NCBI RefSeq assembly: GCF_037203765.1
Contig: NZ_JBBCAS010000007.1
Span: 186,001-250,000, forward strand
Length of the DNA stretch: 64,000 nt
DNA from: Sediminicola sp037203765
GTDB taxonomy: Bacteria; Bacteroidota; Bacteroidia; Flavobacteriales; Flavobacteriaceae
Direction: 5' to 3'
Positions 1 to 7,715 of the stretch are shown one piece after another. How positions within the stretch are numbered: the first letter of the stretch is position 1; each line of letters opens with the position of its first letter. The translations under genes and the position numbers were made by a program. Under the pieces are notes generated by a model. The model saw only the letters and a list, made by a program, of their open reading frames with translations, made no database searches and was not told the origin of the DNA.

Positions 1-5
1 AACAA

Positions 6-248
6 ATGAAGGAAACCAATAAAAACGGAGATCAAGCAAACAATCCGCTTCATGGTATTAAGTTAGTTGATATCTTGGAGCATTTGGTGGCTGAATATGG
101 CTGGTTTGATCTGGGAAAGAGGATAAACATAAAGTGTTTCAACAACGACCCCTCTATTAAATCCAGTTTAAAATTCTTGAGAAAGACCCCATGGGCAAGG
201 GAAAAAGTAGAAAATCTCTATCTGTATTCCAAAAAGAACAAAACATAA
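6..248 (+). CDS. VF530-type (DUF2132) small DNA-binding protein
   Basis: An 80-residue protein that reads as the VF530 family, small basic proteins described as DNA-binding. The family core is visible: NPLHGIKL near residue 14, a YGW-x-x-LG segment in the middle, and CFNNDPSIKSSLKFLRKTPW followed by AREKVE. The complete domain is present, so the gene is intact although it starts only six bases into the window. The Lys-rich C-terminus fits nucleic acid binding. It stands alone, with a cold shock gene 180 bases downstream on the same strand. The physiological role in this group is not known to me; the family call is strong and the function weak. Confidence 0.85.
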   Translation: MKETNKNGDQANNPLHGIKLVDILEHLVAEYGWFDLGKRINIKCFNNDPSIKSSLKFLRKTPWAREKVENLYLYSKKNKT

Positions 249-393
249 GGAAATAGCGAAATTACAAGATAACCCAAGGTTACATAGGGGATTGAGCGGG
301 GTTTTTGAAGAATATTTTCGACTTTCAACCCTTCATGTCACAAAAAAAACAATATAAACTCCTCAAAAACAACCAACTTAAAATATTTAATCC

Positions 394-401
394 TACATTT
401 G
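394..401 (+). promoter_or_regulatory. Promoter -7 box of the cold shock gene
   Basis: TACATTTG matches the Bacteroidota -7 consensus TAnnTTTG and lies 29 bases before the cold shock ATG. No clear TTTG -33 box is seen at the usual distance, so this rests on the -7 element and its position. Confidence 0.5.
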
Positions 402-430
402 CACTTAATATAATTTTTTAATTTTTAGTA

Positions 431-622
431 ATGAATAAAGGAACAGTAAAATTTTTCAACGACTCTAAAGGATTTGGATTTATCGTTGAAGAAGGAACAA
501 ACAAAGATCACTTTGTACACATTTCAGGATTGATTGATGAGATTCGCGAAGGAGATGAAGTAGAATTCGAATTGGAACAAGGTAAAAAAGGATTGAACGC
601 AGTAAATGTAAAAGTAATTTAA
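431..622 (+). CDS. Cold shock protein, CspA family
   Basis: A 63-residue single cold-shock domain, a cytoplasmic five-strand OB-fold that binds single-stranded RNA and DNA and acts as an RNA chaperone. RNP1 is visible as KGFGFI and RNP2 as HFVHIS, preceded by the usual GTVKFFN start. Length and motifs are normal for the family. The gene has its own -7 box upstream and a strong terminator about 30 bases after the stop, so it is probably monocistronic. Whether it is cold-induced or constitutive cannot be told from the sequence. Confidence 0.95.
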   Translation: MNKGTVKFFNDSKGFGFIVEEGTNKDHFVHISGLIDEIREGDEVEFELEQGKKGLNAVNVKVI

Positions 623-654
623 TACTTACTCTTTAACTTTTTATTGAAGGACAG

Positions 655-686
655 AAGCCTGTTAATTTAAATTGACAGGCTTTTTT
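655..686 (+). terminator. Intrinsic terminator after the cold shock gene
   Basis: AAGCCTGT pairs with ACAGGCTT; the stem continues through AT pairs to a TTAA loop and is followed by six T residues. Confidence 0.85.
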
Positions 687-938
687 ATGCTCTGATACCA
701 CCTCATATCCCAATTGAAAAATACACCATGCCTTTTTTCTAATTGTAGGGCTTAAAAATAAACACCACTTCCAGTGATTACTTTCTAAACACTTAAACAC
801 CTGATTTAAAATTATTTAAAAACAAAGGGGCAGCCTTTCATCAAAAAAATAGTAAAAATTCTATATTCAAGTACGCAACCTATTTATATTTGGGCCATCT
901 AAGAGAATAATAACCTCCCCCAAATAAAAAACAGCCAG
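687..938. other. Intergenic stretch without a gene
   Basis: AT-rich DNA between the cold shock terminator and the first 30-residue ORF. The only feature I can support is the -7 box at 885-892. Stops are frequent in all frames and no RNA gene was recognised. Confidence 0.6.
885..892 (+). promoter_or_regulatory. Promoter -7 box of the tandem small peptide genes
   Basis: TATATTTG matches TAnnTTTG and sits 46 bases before the ATG at 939. No good -33 box was found. Confidence 0.5.
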
Positions 939-1031
939 ATGAGTACATTTTTCGGTATCCTATCATTATTGCTTGCGATCAACGCCTTATTGTTGGTTAT
1001 AAGCGTCAACAATGCCAAATCTAAAAAATAA
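939..1031 (+). CDS. 30-residue single-helix membrane peptide, copy 1
   Basis: ATG to TAA encodes 30 residues. It begins MSTFFGILSLLLAIN, continues as one hydrophobic helix through LLLVISVN, and ends in a short Lys-rich tail (AKSKK). This predicts a single inner-membrane helix with a positive cytoplasmic C-terminus. A near-identical peptide is encoded 72 bases downstream and a longer relative at 16250, which supports real coding: the three share T-F-F, I-N and S-V-N at matching positions while their DNA differs. An upstream -7 box and a downstream hairpin fit a short transcript. Function unknown; I recognise no named family. Confidence 0.6.
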   Translation: MSTFFGILSLLLAINALLLVISVNNAKSKK

Positions 1032-1053
1032 AAAGTAGGGTTTTTCTACTTTT
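1031..1053 (+). terminator. Hairpin after peptide copy 1
   Basis: AAAAGTAG pairs with CTACTTTT around a T-rich seven-base loop, starting at the stop codon. It may be a weak terminator or a processing element between the two peptide genes, because no long T-tract follows. Confidence 0.45.
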
Positions 1054-1103
1054 GGGTGTTACTATAAAAACCGGCCTTACCAAGACCATCAATTTTTATC
1101 GTA

Positions 1104-1196
1104 ATGACTACCTTCTTTGGCATTTTATCACTACTTCTGGCAATTAACATTTTACTATTGGTAATTAGCGTTAATCGGTCCTCCAGGAAAACATAA
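1104..1196 (+). CDS. 30-residue single-helix membrane peptide, copy 2
   Basis: ATG to TAA encodes 30 residues, MTTFFGILSLLLAIN followed by ILLLVISVNRSSRKT. It matches copy 1 at 22 of the first 24 positions and has the same length, but the nucleotide sequences differ at many third codon positions, as expected for selection on protein. One transmembrane helix with a basic C-terminal tail is predicted. A terminator-like hairpin follows at once. The tandem arrangement looks like an old local duplication. Function unknown. Confidence 0.6.
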   Translation: MTTFFGILSLLLAINILLLVISVNRSSRKT

Positions 1197-1223
1197 AAGG
1201 GATACCAAATTTGGCACCCCTTT
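1197..1223 (+). terminator. Terminator-like hairpin after peptide copy 2
   Basis: AAGGGATACCAAA can pair with TTTGGCACCCCTT, with two A-C mismatches, and CTTTCATT follows. Confidence 0.5.
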
Positions 1224-1288
1224 CATTCATTGATCAAGTCTGTATTTTAATATCCCATACAACAAAAGGATATTGAAAATAATCAGCC

Positions 1289-2221
1289 CTATTTTACTTT
1301 CATAAGCTCCACATCAAATACCAAGGTGGCATCACCAGGTATCACACCTCCAGCGCCTGCACTGCCATACGCCAAATTGGAAGGAATAACAAAACGGGCT
1401 TTATCACCAACTTTTAACAAGCTAATACCTTCATCCCAACCTGGAATTACCTGTCCGATCCCCAGTTTAAAATCGATGGGTTGGTTTCTCTTGTAAGAAG
1501 AATCAAATACAGTACCGTTTACCAATGCCCCTTCGTAGTGCACTGAAACAGTCTGACCCTTTTCTGCCTTGGCTCCGCTCCCCTTTTGGATGATCTTATA
1601 ACGAAGTCCACTTGGAGTTTCCTCAAAGCCGGCAGCTACTTTGTCCAATTCGGCGGTGCGTTTAGCCTTTTCTTCAGCCAACCTTTTTTCCCTAGAACCT
1701 TCAAAAGTTCGGAAAGCCTCAACAGCATTCCATGCCTCTGCTTTTTCTCCTACACGTACTATTTCCAAAGTTTTGATTTTATCTCCCTGAGAAATAGCAT
1801 CTACGATATCCTGTCCCTCTACTACATGGCCAAATACCGTATGCTTATTGTCCAACCACGGGGTTGCCACATGGGTAATAAAAAATTGTGTTCCATTGGT
1901 TCCAGGGCCTGCGTTTGCCATGGATAGTACCCCAGGACCATCGTGCTTTAGGTCTTTATGGAATTCATCATCAAATTTGTAACCACCATCACCGGTACCT
2001 GTCCCCAGAGGACAGCCACCCTGAATCATAAAATCTGGAATAACCCTATGAAAGGAGATTCCATCATAATAAGGCGTGCCTTGTGGTTTTACACTATTGT
2101 CCATGTTACCTTCTGCCAAGGCCACAAAATTACCCACCGTACCCGGTGTTTTGTCATGTGTCAATTTCACTAAAATCTCTCCTTTTGAGGTGTTGAATTT
2201 AGCATATATTCCGTCTTGCAT
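1289..2221 (-). CDS. Dual immunophilin: cyclophilin-FKBP fusion peptidyl-prolyl isomerase
   Basis: A 310-residue protein with two prolyl cis-trans isomerase domains of unrelated fold. Residues about 1-158 are a cyclophilin: FHRVIPDFMIQGG (57-69) holds the catalytic Arg, GTNGTQFFIT is at 107-116, and the conserved Trp is at 122. Residues about 205-310 are an FKBP domain: VSVHYEGALVNGTVFDSS, then VIPGWDEGI, then the Ala-Tyr-Gly turn. A charged helical linker (about 165-200) joins them. There is no signal peptide, so it should work in the cytosol in protein folding. Such CFBP fusions are known from flavobacteria. A TACCTTTG -7 box (minus strand, 2251-2244) lies 23 bases before the start. Confidence 0.93.
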   Translation of the reverse strand: MQDGIYAKFNTSKGEILVKLTHDKTPGTVGNFVALAEGNMDNSVKPQGTPYYDGISFHRVIPDFMIQGGCPLGTGTGDGGYKFDDEFHKDLKHDGPGVLSMANAGPGTNGTQFFITHVATPWLDNKHTVFGHVVEGQDIVDAISQGDKIKTLEIVRVGEKAEAWNAVEAFRTFEGSREKRLAEEKAKRTAELDKVAAGFEETPSGLRYKIIQKGSGAKAEKGQTVSVHYEGALVNGTVFDSSYKRNQPIDFKLGIGQVIPGWDEGISLLKVGDKARFVIPSNLAYGSAGAGGVIPGDATLVFDVELMKVK

Positions 2222-2304
2222 TTTGCTCGTTTTTTATGAACGGCAAAGGTACGGATTTATTTTTCTTCTTAAAATATGTGCCATTATCTTTAAAACTGTG
2301 AGCA

Positions 2305-2333
2305 TAAAAAAGGGAACTGTTTTCACAGTTCCC
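2305..2333 (-). terminator. Terminator of the PPK2-M28 operon
   Basis: Read on the minus strand, GGGAACTGT pairs with ACAGTTCCC around a four-base loop and is followed by a T-rich tract. It lies just downstream of the peptidase stop. Confidence 0.8.
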
Positions 2334-2368
2334 CATGTTTCGAGCCAGAAATAACTTCAGTCCCATAT

Positions 2369-3748
2369 TTAGTTGGGTAGAATCCCATACTTGTCGAACA
2401 AGTAGACCAAACTTGCCATAGTAGCTGCTCCAAGTTCCAATTCCCTTTTGTTTACATGTTCAAAAGTATCATTCTGCGCGTGGTGGTGGTCAAAATAGCG
2501 CTGGGAGTCGGGTACCAGTCCCGCCAGTACCACCTGTTTGTTTTTTAACGGGCCAATGTCCGCTCCACTGTGCCCCTTTTCGAACAAATGGACCAGATAT
2601 GGCTCAAACAAAGTTTTCCATGACAATAACCGTTCAAAATTGGCATCCGAACTATCAAAAGAAAAACCGCGAGGCGTAAATCCTCCCGCATCACTCTCCA
2701 GTGCAAAGATGTGGTTCTCCTTTTTACTCGTGGCCACTTCGGCATACTTATTACCTCCACGGAGTCCGTTTTCCTCGTTCATGAACAGTACGGCCCTAAT
2801 GGTACGTTCTGGCTTATAGCCATTGACTTTCATTAGTCGAAGCACTTCCATACTCTGCACCACACCGGCCCCATCGTCATGGGATCCATCTCCTAGGTCC
2901 CAAGAGTCCAGGTGTCCACTTACAACAATGATCTCATCGGGATGGACACTGCCTTTAATTTCACCAATAACGTTGAAGGACTCTACATCCTCATATTGTT
3001 TGCAGCTCTGTCGAAAGAAGAATTTTACCTTTGGGTTAAGTTTCAAAGTAGTACTGAGCAATTCGGCACCATTGGTACTGATGGCTGCTGCAGGGATCCT
3101 ACTTTCCACGGGCAGATCACCATAACTCATGGATCCTGTATGAGGAAAATCGTCCAATCGAAGGTTCATGGATCTGACAATGACACCTACCGCCCCTAAT
3201 TTTGCCGCTTCTTCAGCTCCTGAGTAACGTTGATCGACACAACCAGAATATGCTTCAAATGTCTTGATCAGGGTAGGATCCATAGGTCGGTTAAAAAAAA
3301 CTATCTTACCGGCAATCTTTGACCTGCCCAATTTCTTGAGCTGTTCAATTCCCTCTACCTCTATTATATCGGCCTTGATTCCGACACCAGGTGTAGCTAC
3401 GGAGCCGCCCAATGCGCAGATGGGAACGTTGTTTGTCATACCCGGTTGATTTTCTATATAGGCAAATTCAGGGGCACCCCTGACCCATTTGGGAACCATG
3501 ACCGGCTGTAGCCAAACTTTGTCCAACCCAAGGGAATCCATCTGTTTTTTGGTATATTCTACCGCCTGTTGTGCCTGAACGGATCCAGATAATCTTCCCC
3601 CAATCTGATTGGACAAATAATTGAGCCAATCATAGGACCTGCCATCTGTCAATGCGGCATTATAGATTGCCTTAATCTGTTTTTCATCATTTGTTTGGGA
3701 AAACCCAATAGTTACTGTCAAAAACAACAATAGCCCAAGTATTCTCAT
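2369..3748 (-). CDS. Secreted M28 family zinc metallopeptidase (carboxypeptidase Q-like)
   Basis: A 459-residue exported peptidase. An N-terminal signal peptide (residues 1-17, ending GFSQ) is followed by a PA-type insert (roughly 110-250) and the M28 catalytic domain. The dinuclear zinc ligands of the family are visible: His279 in SGHLDSWD, Asp291 or Asp292 in HDDGAG, Glu325-326 in MNEENG, Asp353 in ESDAGG, and a His in the HHHAQND segment (421-427). The layout matches plasma glutamate carboxypeptidase relatives that trim dipeptides or peptide ends, probably in the periplasm or outside. Its ATG overlaps the PPK2 stop by four bases (ATGA), which implies translational coupling; why a peptidase is coupled to a polyphosphate kinase is not evident. 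Confidence 0.9.
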   Translation of the reverse strand: MRILGLLLFLTVTIGFSQTNDEKQIKAIYNAALTDGRSYDWLNYLSNQIGGRLSGSVQAQQAVEYTKKQMDSLGLDKVWLQPVMVPKWVRGAPEFAYIENQPGMTNNVPICALGGSVATPGVGIKADIIEVEGIEQLKKLGRSKIAGKIVFFNRPMDPTLIKTFEAYSGCVDQRYSGAEEAAKLGAVGVIVRSMNLRLDDFPHTGSMSYGDLPVESRIPAAAISTNGAELLSTTLKLNPKVKFFFRQSCKQYEDVESFNVIGEIKGSVHPDEIIVVSGHLDSWDLGDGSHDDGAGVVQSMEVLRLMKVNGYKPERTIRAVLFMNEENGLRGGNKYAEVATSKKENHIFALESDAGGFTPRGFSFDSSDANFERLLSWKTLFEPYLVHLFEKGHSGADIGPLKNKQVVLAGLVPDSQRYFDHHHAQNDTFEHVNKRELELGAATMASLVYLFDKYGILPN

Positions 3749-4629
3749 GCTTTCTCTTTTTCTAGTTGAGATTTATAGGCTTCTAAATTAGCCTTTATTT
3801 CCTCGTCGAGTTCGGGTTCCTTGATATCTTTGTATTTTTTTAACTCTTCCAATATTATGGATGCAACGATTAAACGTGCCCCTGCCTTTACATCGGCCGG
3901 GATGACGTACCAAGGTGCTTTTGGCCCTGAGGTCTTATTGATCGCATCCTCATAGCAATCTTGATAGGCATCCCATAATTTACGCTCCTTTAGGTCCCCT
4001 GGAGAGAATTTCCAGTTTTTTTGCTTCAGTTCAAGCCTTCTCAGCAAACGCTGCCGTTGTTCTTCCTTGGAAAGGTGTAGGAAAAACTTGAATATGATGG
4101 TTCCATTTTCAGCGATATGCCTTTCAAAATTATTAATCTGTTCAAAGCGTTTTTCCCAGAAATGCGCATCTATATCCGCAACCTCATGAATTCCCGGAAT
4201 GTTCTCCCCCAAAATATATTCGGGATGTACCCGGGTAACCAGAACATTTTCATAATGCGTGCGGTTAAAAACCCCAAATTTGCCTTTGGCCGGCAGGGCA
4301 ATGTAATGGCGCCATAGGTAATCGTGCTTCAGCTCCAATTCAGTAGGGACCTTAAAACTGTGCACTACCACCCCTCTGGCATTCACATCTTTGAAAACTT
4401 CACGTATGAGGCTATCTTTGCCCGCGGTGTCCATGCCTTGTAGACAGATCAGTACGGCATATTTTCCATGGGCATAGAGCACATCTTGAAGTTTGCTCAA
4501 TTCCTGTCGGATTTCTTCCAGCTCACTTTTCAATTTCTTCTCGGAGGCCCTTAGATCTTCAGACGTATCCAAAGTTGCCAAGGTAATTGGACCTGTTACC
4601 TTATAACTTTCGGTATTAACTTTCTTCAT
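3745..4629 (-). CDS. ppk2: Polyphosphate kinase 2 family polyphosphate:nucleotide phosphotransferase
   Basis: A 294-residue cytosolic PPK2 domain protein that moves phosphate between inorganic polyphosphate and nucleotides. The Walker A loop is GMDTAGKDS at residues 65-73. The family segments FNRTHYENVL and VTRVHPEY follow, with the lid region rich in Arg and Lys (RQRLLRRLE). Length fits single-domain PPK2. The exact acceptor (AMP, ADP or GDP) depends on the subclass and cannot be settled by eye. It is the first gene of a two-gene operon with the M28 peptidase, and is divergent from the 4829 gene. Confidence 0.9.
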   Translation of the reverse strand: MKKVNTESYKVTGPITLATLDTSEDLRASEKKLKSELEEIRQELSKLQDVLYAHGKYAVLICLQGMDTAGKDSLIREVFKDVNARGVVVHSFKVPTELELKHDYLWRHYIALPAKGKFGVFNRTHYENVLVTRVHPEYILGENIPGIHEVADIDAHFWEKRFEQINNFERHIAENGTIIFKFFLHLSKEEQRQRLLRRLELKQKNWKFSPGDLKERKLWDAYQDCYEDAINKTSGPKAPWYVIPADVKAGARLIVASIILEELKKYKDIKEPELDEEIKANLEAYKSQLEKEKA

Positions 4630-4828
4630 GCCATGAATATAATTATAATTTGGCCTTTCCTCATATCACTGAACAACAATTTTGGTCAGTTTTTGGTCCG
4701 AAAATTGCACCATTTGCCCCGAACATATAGTAAAACGGCACTTTATCGATTAAATAATTGTGTATAGGCAAGCCTAACTAACTTTAAACCTGTAAGATAC
4801 CCAAATCCTTACACCTAAAACCTACGTT

Positions 4829-5527
4829 ATGAAAACACAATACTTTTTGCTCAGTGCAATGGCTTTGTGCATTTTATCTTCCTTTAACATCAACAAAGCC
4901 TGTGACTATGCCAGTTCCAATATTGGTTATATAAAAACTCAGACCGAAATGGCAATCAAGGCAGAGAATATCAACAAATCCAGATATTATGCCTATAAAG
5001 CTTTGAGTGCTATAGATAAATCCAAGAAACAATTGGAAAATTGTGATTGTGAATATGCCTCAAACGCTATTGATGAGACCGCTGAAAATTTAAAAAATGC
5101 GACTCGTGCCACCACCATGGCAAGCACCAGAATTCTTTTGGAAAAAGCGATACACAATGCAAATGGCGGTTTGGACGCAATTAGTGAACACGAGCTGCAC
5201 AAGAGCAAATACGCCAGTGATGTCTTGGCCATAAATACAAAGGAAACCGAGAGGGAAAAAACGGCAATGCGCCTTCCAGAGCAGCCTATTTTACATGACA
5301 AGATCGACAAATCCCTACAAAGTTATGAAAAGTCCCTTTCCAATGTGGTAAATTCCTTGGATTGCAATGAGGCCTATGCCTATGCCATAAATGTCTATCA
5401 AAACTGTGAAAAGCAATTGTTGCGTACCGATATAACTGAGGCCAAAATGTACTATAATTTAAAAACAAAGTCGATCACTGAAAAGGCCCTTATAAAGTTG
5501 GAGGCTTGCAGAAAAAATTCAAAGTAA
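4829..5527 (+). CDS. Conserved-looking secreted helical protein of unknown function
   Basis: A 232-residue protein with a signal peptide (MKTQYFLLSAMALCILSS) and a mature part that is almost wholly amphipathic helix, rich in Lys, Ala, Asn and Tyr. Cysteines recur in CDYAS (25), CDCEYA (about 60), SLDCNEAYAYA, NCEKQL and LEACR near the C-terminus, suggesting disulfides in the periplasm. The N- and C-terminal halves both carry C-x(2-3)-A-Y/A segments followed by helix, so an internal duplication is possible. It has its own upstream region and a strong bidirectional terminator. It resembles hypothetical proteins I associate with flavobacteria, but I know no function for it. Confidence 0.75.
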   Translation: MKTQYFLLSAMALCILSSFNINKACDYASSNIGYIKTQTEMAIKAENINKSRYYAYKALSAIDKSKKQLENCDCEYASNAIDETAENLKNATRATTMASTRILLEKAIHNANGGLDAISEHELHKSKYASDVLAINTKETEREKTAMRLPEQPILHDKIDKSLQSYEKSLSNVVNSLDCNEAYAYAINVYQNCEKQLLRTDITEAKMYYNLKTKSITEKALIKLEACRKNSK

Positions 5528-5540
5528 TCGTTTCAACAAT

Positions 5541-5569
5541 AAAAAAGTCCTTCTGAGAAGGACTTTTTT
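5541..5569 (+). terminator. Bidirectional terminator
   Basis: A perfect 13-base stem, AAAAAAGTCCTTC with GAAGGACTTTTTT, around a TGA loop. It lies between the convergent 4829 gene and the response regulator gene and can serve both strands. Confidence 0.9.
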
Positions 5570-5570
5570 A

Positions 5571-6734
5571 TTATTTACTGCCAAAGAGCTTAACGTCTTC
5601 TTCCGTGACTTCCTTGCCCCCAAGTATAATCAATCGTTCCACAACGTTCCGCAATTCGCGTATGTTGCCTGTCCAATCGTATTTTTGAAGTATATCAACT
5701 GCCTTATCTGAAAATACTTTTGTGACTGTCCCCTGCTCCTCTGCAATTTTTTCGGCAAAATAGGAGATCAACAAAGGAATATCTTCCCTTCGGTCGTTCA
5801 AGGCGGGAACTTGGATGAGGATAACGGCAAGCCTGTGATAAAGATCTTCCCTAAAGTTGCCTTCATTAATTTCCTTTTTTAGGTCTTTGTTCGTTGCTGC
5901 AATCACCCGCACATCTACCTTAATATCCTTATCGGACCCTACCCTTGAGATCTTGCTTTCCTGAAGGGCACGCAAAACCTTTGCCTGTGCCGATAGGCTC
6001 ATATCCCCTATCTCGTCCAAGAAAATGGTACCATTGTTGGCAGCTTCAAATTTTCCTGCCCTATCCTTTACCGCTGAAGTAAAAGCTCCCTTAACATGAC
6101 CAAAAAGTTCGCTTTCAATGAGTTCAGAAGGAATGGCTGCGCAATTCACTTCAATAAACGGCGCACCACTGCGCTGACTCTTTTCGTGGATCCAATGCGC
6201 CACCAATTCTTTGCCCGTTCCGTTGGCACCGGTGATCAGTACCCTGGCATCTGTGGGAGCAACCTTTTCGATCATGTCCTTGATCATTCCCAAGGCCTTG
6301 CTTTCACCGATCATTTGATAGTGCTTACTGACCTTTTTCTTTAGGATCTTATTTTCAATCACCAATTCCTTCTTGTCCAGGGCATTTCTCACTGTGGTGA
6401 GCAATCTGTTCAAATCGGGTGGTTTGGAGATATAATCGAATGCCCCCATTCTCATGGTATTCACAGCCGTATCCAAATCTCCATGTCCGGAGATCATTAT
6501 AAAGGGAATTTCAGGTCGTAATTTTCTGGCAGCCTCCAATACTTCGACACCATCCATTTTTGGCATTTTAATATCACACAAAACAAGGTCATAATCTTCC
6601 TTTTTTATGCTTTCCAAGCCTTTTAGACCATCCTCTGCCTCTTCAACAATGTAGGCATCATTCTCCTCGCTCAATATTTTCACTAGAACCCTCCTAATGG
6701 CCGATTCATCTTCAATTACCAATATTTTTGACAT
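5571..6734 (-). CDS. Sigma-54-type (NtrC family) response regulator lacking the C-terminal HTH
   Basis: A 387-residue two-component regulator. Residues 1-118 are a receiver domain with the phospho-acceptor Asp54 in LCDIKMP and the KPPD switch Lys near 104. Residues about 140-370 are an AAA+ domain: Walker A GANGTGKE (169-176), Walker B GTIFLDEIGD (235-244), and the RNIREL-type sensor II region (TGNIRELRNVVE). The sigma-54 contact loop reads GAFTSA (216-221) rather than the canonical GAFTGA. The chain ends about 15 residues after the AAA+ domain, so the usual Fis-type DNA-binding domain is missing, with no frameshift apparent. No histidine kinase gene lies beside it. It may act from solution or pair with another DNA-binding factor. 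Confidence 0.9.
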   Translation of the reverse strand: MSKILVIEDESAIRRVLVKILSEENDAYIVEEAEDGLKGLESIKKEDYDLVLCDIKMPKMDGVEVLEAARKLRPEIPFIMISGHGDLDTAVNTMRMGAFDYISKPPDLNRLLTTVRNALDKKELVIENKILKKKVSKHYQMIGESKALGMIKDMIEKVAPTDARVLITGANGTGKELVAHWIHEKSQRSGAPFIEVNCAAIPSELIESELFGHVKGAFTSAVKDRAGKFEAANNGTIFLDEIGDMSLSAQAKVLRALQESKISRVGSDKDIKVDVRVIAATNKDLKKEINEGNFREDLYHRLAVILIQVPALNDRREDIPLLISYFAEKIAEEQGTVTKVFSDKAVDILQKYDWTGNIRELRNVVERLIILGGKEVTEEDVKLFGSK

Positions 6735-6871
6735 CTATTCTAACTTATTAACTACTAACGTTTATTGTACTACTTTGGTATGACGTTTAAGAGACCATTT
6801 TTCATGCCAAATTGACTTCCCTATAACTTCCTACCAGCAATCTCTGAAAATTGCATATCTCATTTCACCCT

Positions 6872-7714
6872 CTATTGAAAGATATGGACATCTCTTTGCG
6901 GGAAAGGTATGCTTATATTGTGCTCCCTGAATTTATCGTTGATCTTAAACCTTATTTCACTCTTCAACCTAGGATCACTGAAACTGTCGTTGATAAAAAA
7001 ATTGATGGAAAACAGAAGGGCAGAATCCCCAAAATCTTCAAACAAAACAAAGGATTTTGGACTTTTCAAAACCCCTTTCTGTGAAGCCGCCACTTCTTCC
7101 AGTAATTTGGTCACCAATCGCACATCGGAACCATAGGCTACTCCTACTTTTACACTTTCCCTAGTAGTGCGGTGATTTTGGGTGTAGTTATAAATACTAT
7201 CTGTTAAAAATATATGGTTGGGAATAACAATGACCTTATCATCACGGGTTATGGCCCTAGTTGTCCTTAGCCTAATCTCAAAAACCCTTCCTATCTTATC
7301 CTCCACCTCAATGATATCCCCCACATGTAATGATTGGTCCAAAATGATCAGAATACCGGAAATTATGTCTTGGAACAAATATTGAAGGGCAAAACCCAGA
7401 CCTACAAAAAGCGCTGCAGAAGCTGTCAAAAGGACTGTTAAATTAACACCTGAAGCGTGCAACACCGTTAAGACAACAAAAATATACAGGAGGTATTTAA
7501 AGAACCCGAAGATGCTCACGAACTTGTTCTTGTCCTCCTCGGGTAATTTGGAGGTCACCACCTTGTGTACCAATTTTAACAAAAAGGTTACCAATATAAG
7601 GACTACGACGACCGTTAAAATGGTACCCACATTAATATCTATCGAATCACTCTGGAAAACCTCAATGGACAAAAAATCCTTGAACTCTGACCAAACTACC
7701 TTAATCTTATCCAT
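6872..7714 (-). CDS. Small-conductance mechanosensitive channel, MscS family
   Basis: A 280-residue MscS-type channel that opens under membrane tension and releases solutes during hypo-osmotic shock. Three hydrophobic segments are seen (about 28-50, 65-85, 92-125). The pore-lining helix is Gly/Ala-rich (SAALFVGLGFALQYLFQD) and is followed by the beta domain (LHVGDIIEVEDKIGRV, then IPNHIF) and the mixed C-terminal domain. The size is that of minimal MscS. Its start lies one base after the stop of the ABC permease, so it is probably the last gene of a three-gene operon. Confidence 0.92.
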   Translation of the reverse strand: MDKIKVVWSEFKDFLSIEVFQSDSIDINVGTILTVVVVLILVTFLLKLVHKVVTSKLPEEDKNKFVSIFGFFKYLLYIFVVLTVLHASGVNLTVLLTASAALFVGLGFALQYLFQDIISGILIILDQSLHVGDIIEVEDKIGRVFEIRLRTTRAITRDDKVIVIPNHIFLTDSIYNYTQNHRTTRESVKVGVAYGSDVRLVTKLLEEVAASQKGVLKSPKSFVLFEDFGDSALLFSINFFINDSFSDPRLKSEIRFKINDKFREHNISIPFPQRDVHIFQ

Positions 7715-7715
7715 T

